A stretch of 8,060 nt of DNA from Aestuariivita sp964402685 (GTDB lineage: Bacteria > Pseudomonadota > Alphaproteobacteria > Rhodobacterales > Rhodobacteraceae): positions 1-8,060 of the forward strand of contig CAYODE010000164.1 in the NCBI GenBank assembly GCA_964402685.1, written 5' to 3'. A program made the translations under genes and the position numbers. The notes beneath the pieces are model-generated. The model did not search any database and had not been told where the DNA came from. It saw only the letters and a list, made by a program, of their open reading frames with translations. Below, one piece after another: positions 6,096-8,060 of this stretch (position 1 is its first letter; the number at the start of each line of letters is the position of its first letter).

Positions 6096-6511
6096 AGCAT
6101 TTTGTGCAGAAATACGGGTGTCATGCGTCGCAAGGCTCCGTCACCCAAAGCAGTGTGCCGCCAAAGATGAAAGACACCGTGGAGTGAGGCGGCGCCCAGT
6201 AGATAAAAGTACAAATCTTGTAGCGCGACCGAAGGCGTCCAGATGCCAAGGAGAGATGTCAGTGTAACACCAGCGACCGCTGCCAAACCCGAGTACATGC
6301 CTCGGCTTAACCAAGGATGGGCCGTTCGCAATGCGCCTTCAAGTTTCGGGCCTGGACCGTTCAAAAGACCGCTCACTATGGCAAGTGCCACCATGCCCAA
6401 ACCAGTGGCAACAAAGATCCACGCCAAAACGGGGATCGGTCCTGCGGCTACCAACAGGACCAAAAGCACCATGTTCATCCAGTGAAGTGATATGGTCAGG
6501 TTGCGTCGCAT
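6092..6511 (-). CDS. Small cytochrome b561-like four-helix membrane protein
   Basis: Protein of 139 residues from the ATG at 6511. A GTG at 6514 is an alternative start; ATG gives a TGATG overlap with the ridA-like stop. Four hydrophobic segments lie at about 7-24, 28-50, 71-92 and 98-117. His10 is at the start of helix 1 and H111/H115/H119 are around the end of helix 4. The tail from H119, with D-G-A-L-R-R-M, resembles the end of bacterial b561 proteins (D-G-T-L-R-R-M), and S-L-H-W-x-N resembles their start. If the histidines bind haem, it would carry electrons at the inner membrane, possibly from quinol. It is shorter than the typical 170-190 residues, so haem binding is an inference. There is no strong ribosome binding site; it is coupled to the preceding gene. 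An alternative reading is a non-haem membrane protein derived from the b561 fold. Confidence 0.62.
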   Translation of the reverse strand: MRRNLTISLHWMNMVLLVLLVAAGPIPVLAWIFVATGLGMVALAIVSGLLNGPGPKLEGALRTAHPWLSRGMYSGLAAVAGVTLTSLLGIWTPSVALQDLYFYLLGAASLHGVFHLWRHTALGDGALRRMTPVFLHKML

Positions 6512-6915
6512 CACGCTGATTTTTTCTGTTTCGTAAGCTGTGCGATAACGCGAAATTCAATGAGCGCTCCGGGTCGGCGCAGTTCCGCAACGCCAACGGC
6601 AGTCCAGGCTGGCAAAGGGCTGCTAAACACGTCCCTTACGACGCTTTCAACCGGCGCGAAGGTTTCCTTGATCGCAACGTGATAGCTCGTCACTTCAACG
6701 ACGTCAGCTTCGCCAATACCGGCGTGCTCCAGAATTTCGATAACCTTGTCTAAAGCCACACGGGATTGGTCCTCTGCCGCCTTGGGCATTGTGCCATCCG
6801 GGTAACCCCCTGTCGCACCGGTGAGAAAAAGTAGCTCACCTGCTCGGACAGCGGGGGACATTCCAGCCGTCCGGGCCGCCTCAACCAGAGAAGGAGGGAC
6901 AATGGCCTCGCGCAT
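6511..6915 (-). CDS. RidA (YjgF/YER057c/UK114) family protein lacking the usual catalytic Arg
   Basis: Protein of 134 residues, matching the family's usual 125-135. Family landmarks: P-P-S-L-V-E-A-A near the N-terminus, S-P-A-V-R-A-G-E-L-L-F-L-T-G-A-T-G (20-36), a Q-S-R-V-A-L-D-K-V-I-E-I-L-E-H-A-G helix (50-66), D-V-V-E-V-T-S-Y-H-V (71-80) and I-E-F-R-V-I-A-Q-L (119-127) with the conserved Glu120. Canonical RidA hydrolyses reactive 2-aminoacrylate-type enamines using an Arg in the P-A-R motif. Here that motif is P102-A103-W104, so imine deaminase activity is doubtful and this belongs with the Arg-less Rid subfamilies of unknown role. The start lies 6 bp after the SPFH stop without a purine-rich ribosome binding site. 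Family membership is firm; function is open. Confidence 0.88.
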   Translation of the reverse strand: MREAIVPPSLVEAARTAGMSPAVRAGELLFLTGATGGYPDGTMPKAAEDQSRVALDKVIEILEHAGIGEADVVEVTSYHVAIKETFAPVESVVRDVFSSPLPAWTAVGVAELRRPGALIEFRVIAQLTKQKKSA

Positions 6916-6921
6916 ATCAGA

Positions 6922-8040
6922 TTATGCGCCAGGTGGAGGAGGGGGCAAAACGGTGAAGAGCTGGGCCAATTCCGCCACATCTTCGGCATGCATCCATCCA
7001 TCTTGCCCGGCAGTCCAGACATAAGTCTCGCGCGTTAGGCTGCCTTCGGAGGCCATGCGGCCCATCGCAGCCTTTGAAAATGGCCCCTTTGTTTCGCCGC
7101 CTTCCGCGATGTGCCAGACATGTTCAACCGGTGGCGGGGGCGGAGCGATAGCCGCAGTTTGAGGTGCGTCAGAGACAGGCCGGGCGCCCCAAGGACCTGC
7201 CTGCGCTGCTTGGTGTCCGATTTGCATCCCCAGCCCAGCGCCGAGTCCCGCTTGGATGGCGGCGGCGCCAGCACCTTCACGGCCGAGGGCTTCGGCAGCC
7301 TGGTATTGCATGTACTCGTTCAAGTTACCGATCACACCCATCGAAGTGCGCTTGTCCATGACATCCTCAACCGCTGGCGGGAGGGAGATATTTTCGACAT
7401 AAAGCTCTGGGGCCGCCAAACCGTACTCCGCAAGCGTGCCCGCGATCTCCCGCGCGACAAGCTGGCCCAGCTCGCGCGTGTTAGCGGCCATGTCCATCAC
7501 AGGAATGCCAGCCCGCGCAATCGTGCGCGAAAACTCTTGTACGATGATGTTGCGGATCTGATAGCTGATCTCGTCCATCGTGAACTCACCGTCCGTGCCG
7601 ACAATTTCCACCAGGAATTTTGCCGGGTCAGCCACGCGCACCGTGTAGGTGCCAAAGGCGCGTAGACGCACGGGACCGAATTCAGGATCCCGGCAGATCA
7701 CGGGATTCTTCGTGCCCCACTTCAAGTTCTGAAAGCGCGTCGTGTTGACGAAATAGATCTCGGATTTGAAAGGGGATCGGAACCCATGGTCCCAATGCTG
7801 CAGGGTTGTCATGATGGGCATGTTGTTGGTTTCCAACATATAAAGGCCAGGCGTAAACACATCTGCCAATTGGCCTTCATGCACAAATACCGCCGCTTGC
7901 CCCTCTCTCACAGTCAGCTTGGCGCCGTATTTGATTTCATGGCCTTCACGCTCAAAACGCCAAACCATCGTGTCCCGGCTGTCATCCGTCCAATGAATGA
8001 CATCGATGAATTCACCGGAAAGAAAATCGAAAATGCCCAT
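6922..8040 (-). CDS. SPFH/Band-7 (virion core YdjI-like) protein with C-terminal GYF_2-type domain
   Basis: Protein of 372 residues, first gene of the tight four-gene set. The N-terminus, M-G-I-F-D-F-L-S-G-E-F-I-D-V-I-H-W, is the usual opening of YdjI-type SPFH proteins. The SPFH domain spans about 24-235 (V-R-E-G-Q-A-A-V-F-V-H-E-G near 45, T-P-G-L-Y near 64, R-A-F-G-T-Y near 127, V-E-N-I-S-L-P near 215). There is no N-terminal membrane helix, so attachment is probably peripheral. A Gly/Ala-rich linker (about 245-290) and five prolines (300-304) lead to a GYF_2-like domain (306-360: W309, G319-P320-F321, W342, W349). The tail ends in five prolines plus G-A. SPFH proteins form large rings on membranes and organise microdomains. 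The ATG at 8040 has a GAGGGAGA site (8047-8054) 6 bp upstream. Only 20 bp of upstream sequence is available, so the promoter and any PspA-like gene are out of view. Confidence 0.88.
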   Translation of the reverse strand: MGIFDFLSGEFIDVIHWTDDSRDTMVWRFEREGHEIKYGAKLTVREGQAAVFVHEGQLADVFTPGLYMLETNNMPIMTTLQHWDHGFRSPFKSEIYFVNTTRFQNLKWGTKNPVICRDPEFGPVRLRAFGTYTVRVADPAKFLVEIVGTDGEFTMDEISYQIRNIIVQEFSRTIARAGIPVMDMAANTRELGQLVAREIAGTLAEYGLAAPELYVENISLPPAVEDVMDKRTSMGVIGNLNEYMQYQAAEALGREGAGAAAIQAGLGAGLGMQIGHQAAQAGPWGARPVSDAPQTAAIAPPPPPVEHVWHIAEGGETKGPFSKAAMGRMASEGSLTRETYVWTAGQDGWMHAEDVAELAQLFTVLPPPPPGA

Positions 8041-8046
8041 GATTGG

Positions 8047-8054
8047 TCTCCCTC
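8047..8054 (-). promoter_or_regulatory. Ribosome binding site of the SPFH gene
   Basis: GAGGGAGA on the minus strand lies 6 bp before the ATG at 8040. It is the only strong Shine-Dalgarno sequence in front of any of the four genes of the SPFH-RidA-b561-zinc-ribbon set, so it probably governs loading of the whole transcript. Confidence 0.75.
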
Positions 8055-8060
8055 AGGGTG

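Overview
The window looks like a piece of draft chromosome from a marine-type alphaproteobacterium, most likely Rhodobacteraceae (Roseobacter group). This rests on protein character: a Tat-type family 5 solute-binding protein, a MOFRL-type glycerate kinase and the composition of the genes. It is not a database match. No tRNA, rRNA, CRISPR array, transposase or phage gene is visible. A run of exactly 100 N (3811-3910) is an assembly gap of unknown true length.

Left part (1-4398), all on the minus strand. In order of transcription: the N-terminal part of an FMN nitroreductase, cut by the gap; the C-terminal end of D-aminoacyl-tRNA deacylase (dtd), also cut by the gap; a glycerate 2-kinase/MOFRL protein whose start overlaps the dtd stop as ATGA; a CocE/NonD-type alpha/beta hydrolase with an intact Ser-Asp-His triad; and the N-terminus of a Tat-exported ABC substrate-binding protein that runs off the left edge. 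The last two fit an uptake-and-hydrolysis pair: the exported binding protein captures a peptide- or ester-like solute and the leaderless cytoplasmic hydrolase cleaves it.

Middle (4399-4956). A divergent intergenic region separates the nitroreductase from a plus-strand Hsp20 small heat shock protein. It holds a 14-bp FNR/CRP-family box (TTGAC-N4-ATCAA). The box lies 41.5 bp from a start point predicted from a plausible -10 element, which is class II activator geometry. A separate 23-bp imperfect palindrome sits directly in front of the nitroreductase ribosome binding site. The simplest reading is that the sHSP responds to oxygen or redox state.

Right part (4989-8040), minus strand. Four genes are packed with junctions of +6, -1 and -4 bp: an SPFH/Band-7 protein with a C-terminal GYF_2-type domain, a RidA-family protein lacking the usual catalytic Arg, a very small cytochrome b561-like four-helix membrane protein, and a double zinc-ribbon protein with one C-terminal membrane anchor. 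The SPFH and zinc-ribbon members resemble the Bacillus YdjI/YdjG pair that works with a PspA-like protein in membrane stress. The inserted RidA-like and b561-like genes make this a possible variant membrane-maintenance module. It is the strongest candidate here for an under-described system. Only the SPFH gene has a clear Shine-Dalgarno sequence, so the others probably depend on translational coupling. The module converges on hsp20, and a 12-bp inverted repeat spans the junction.
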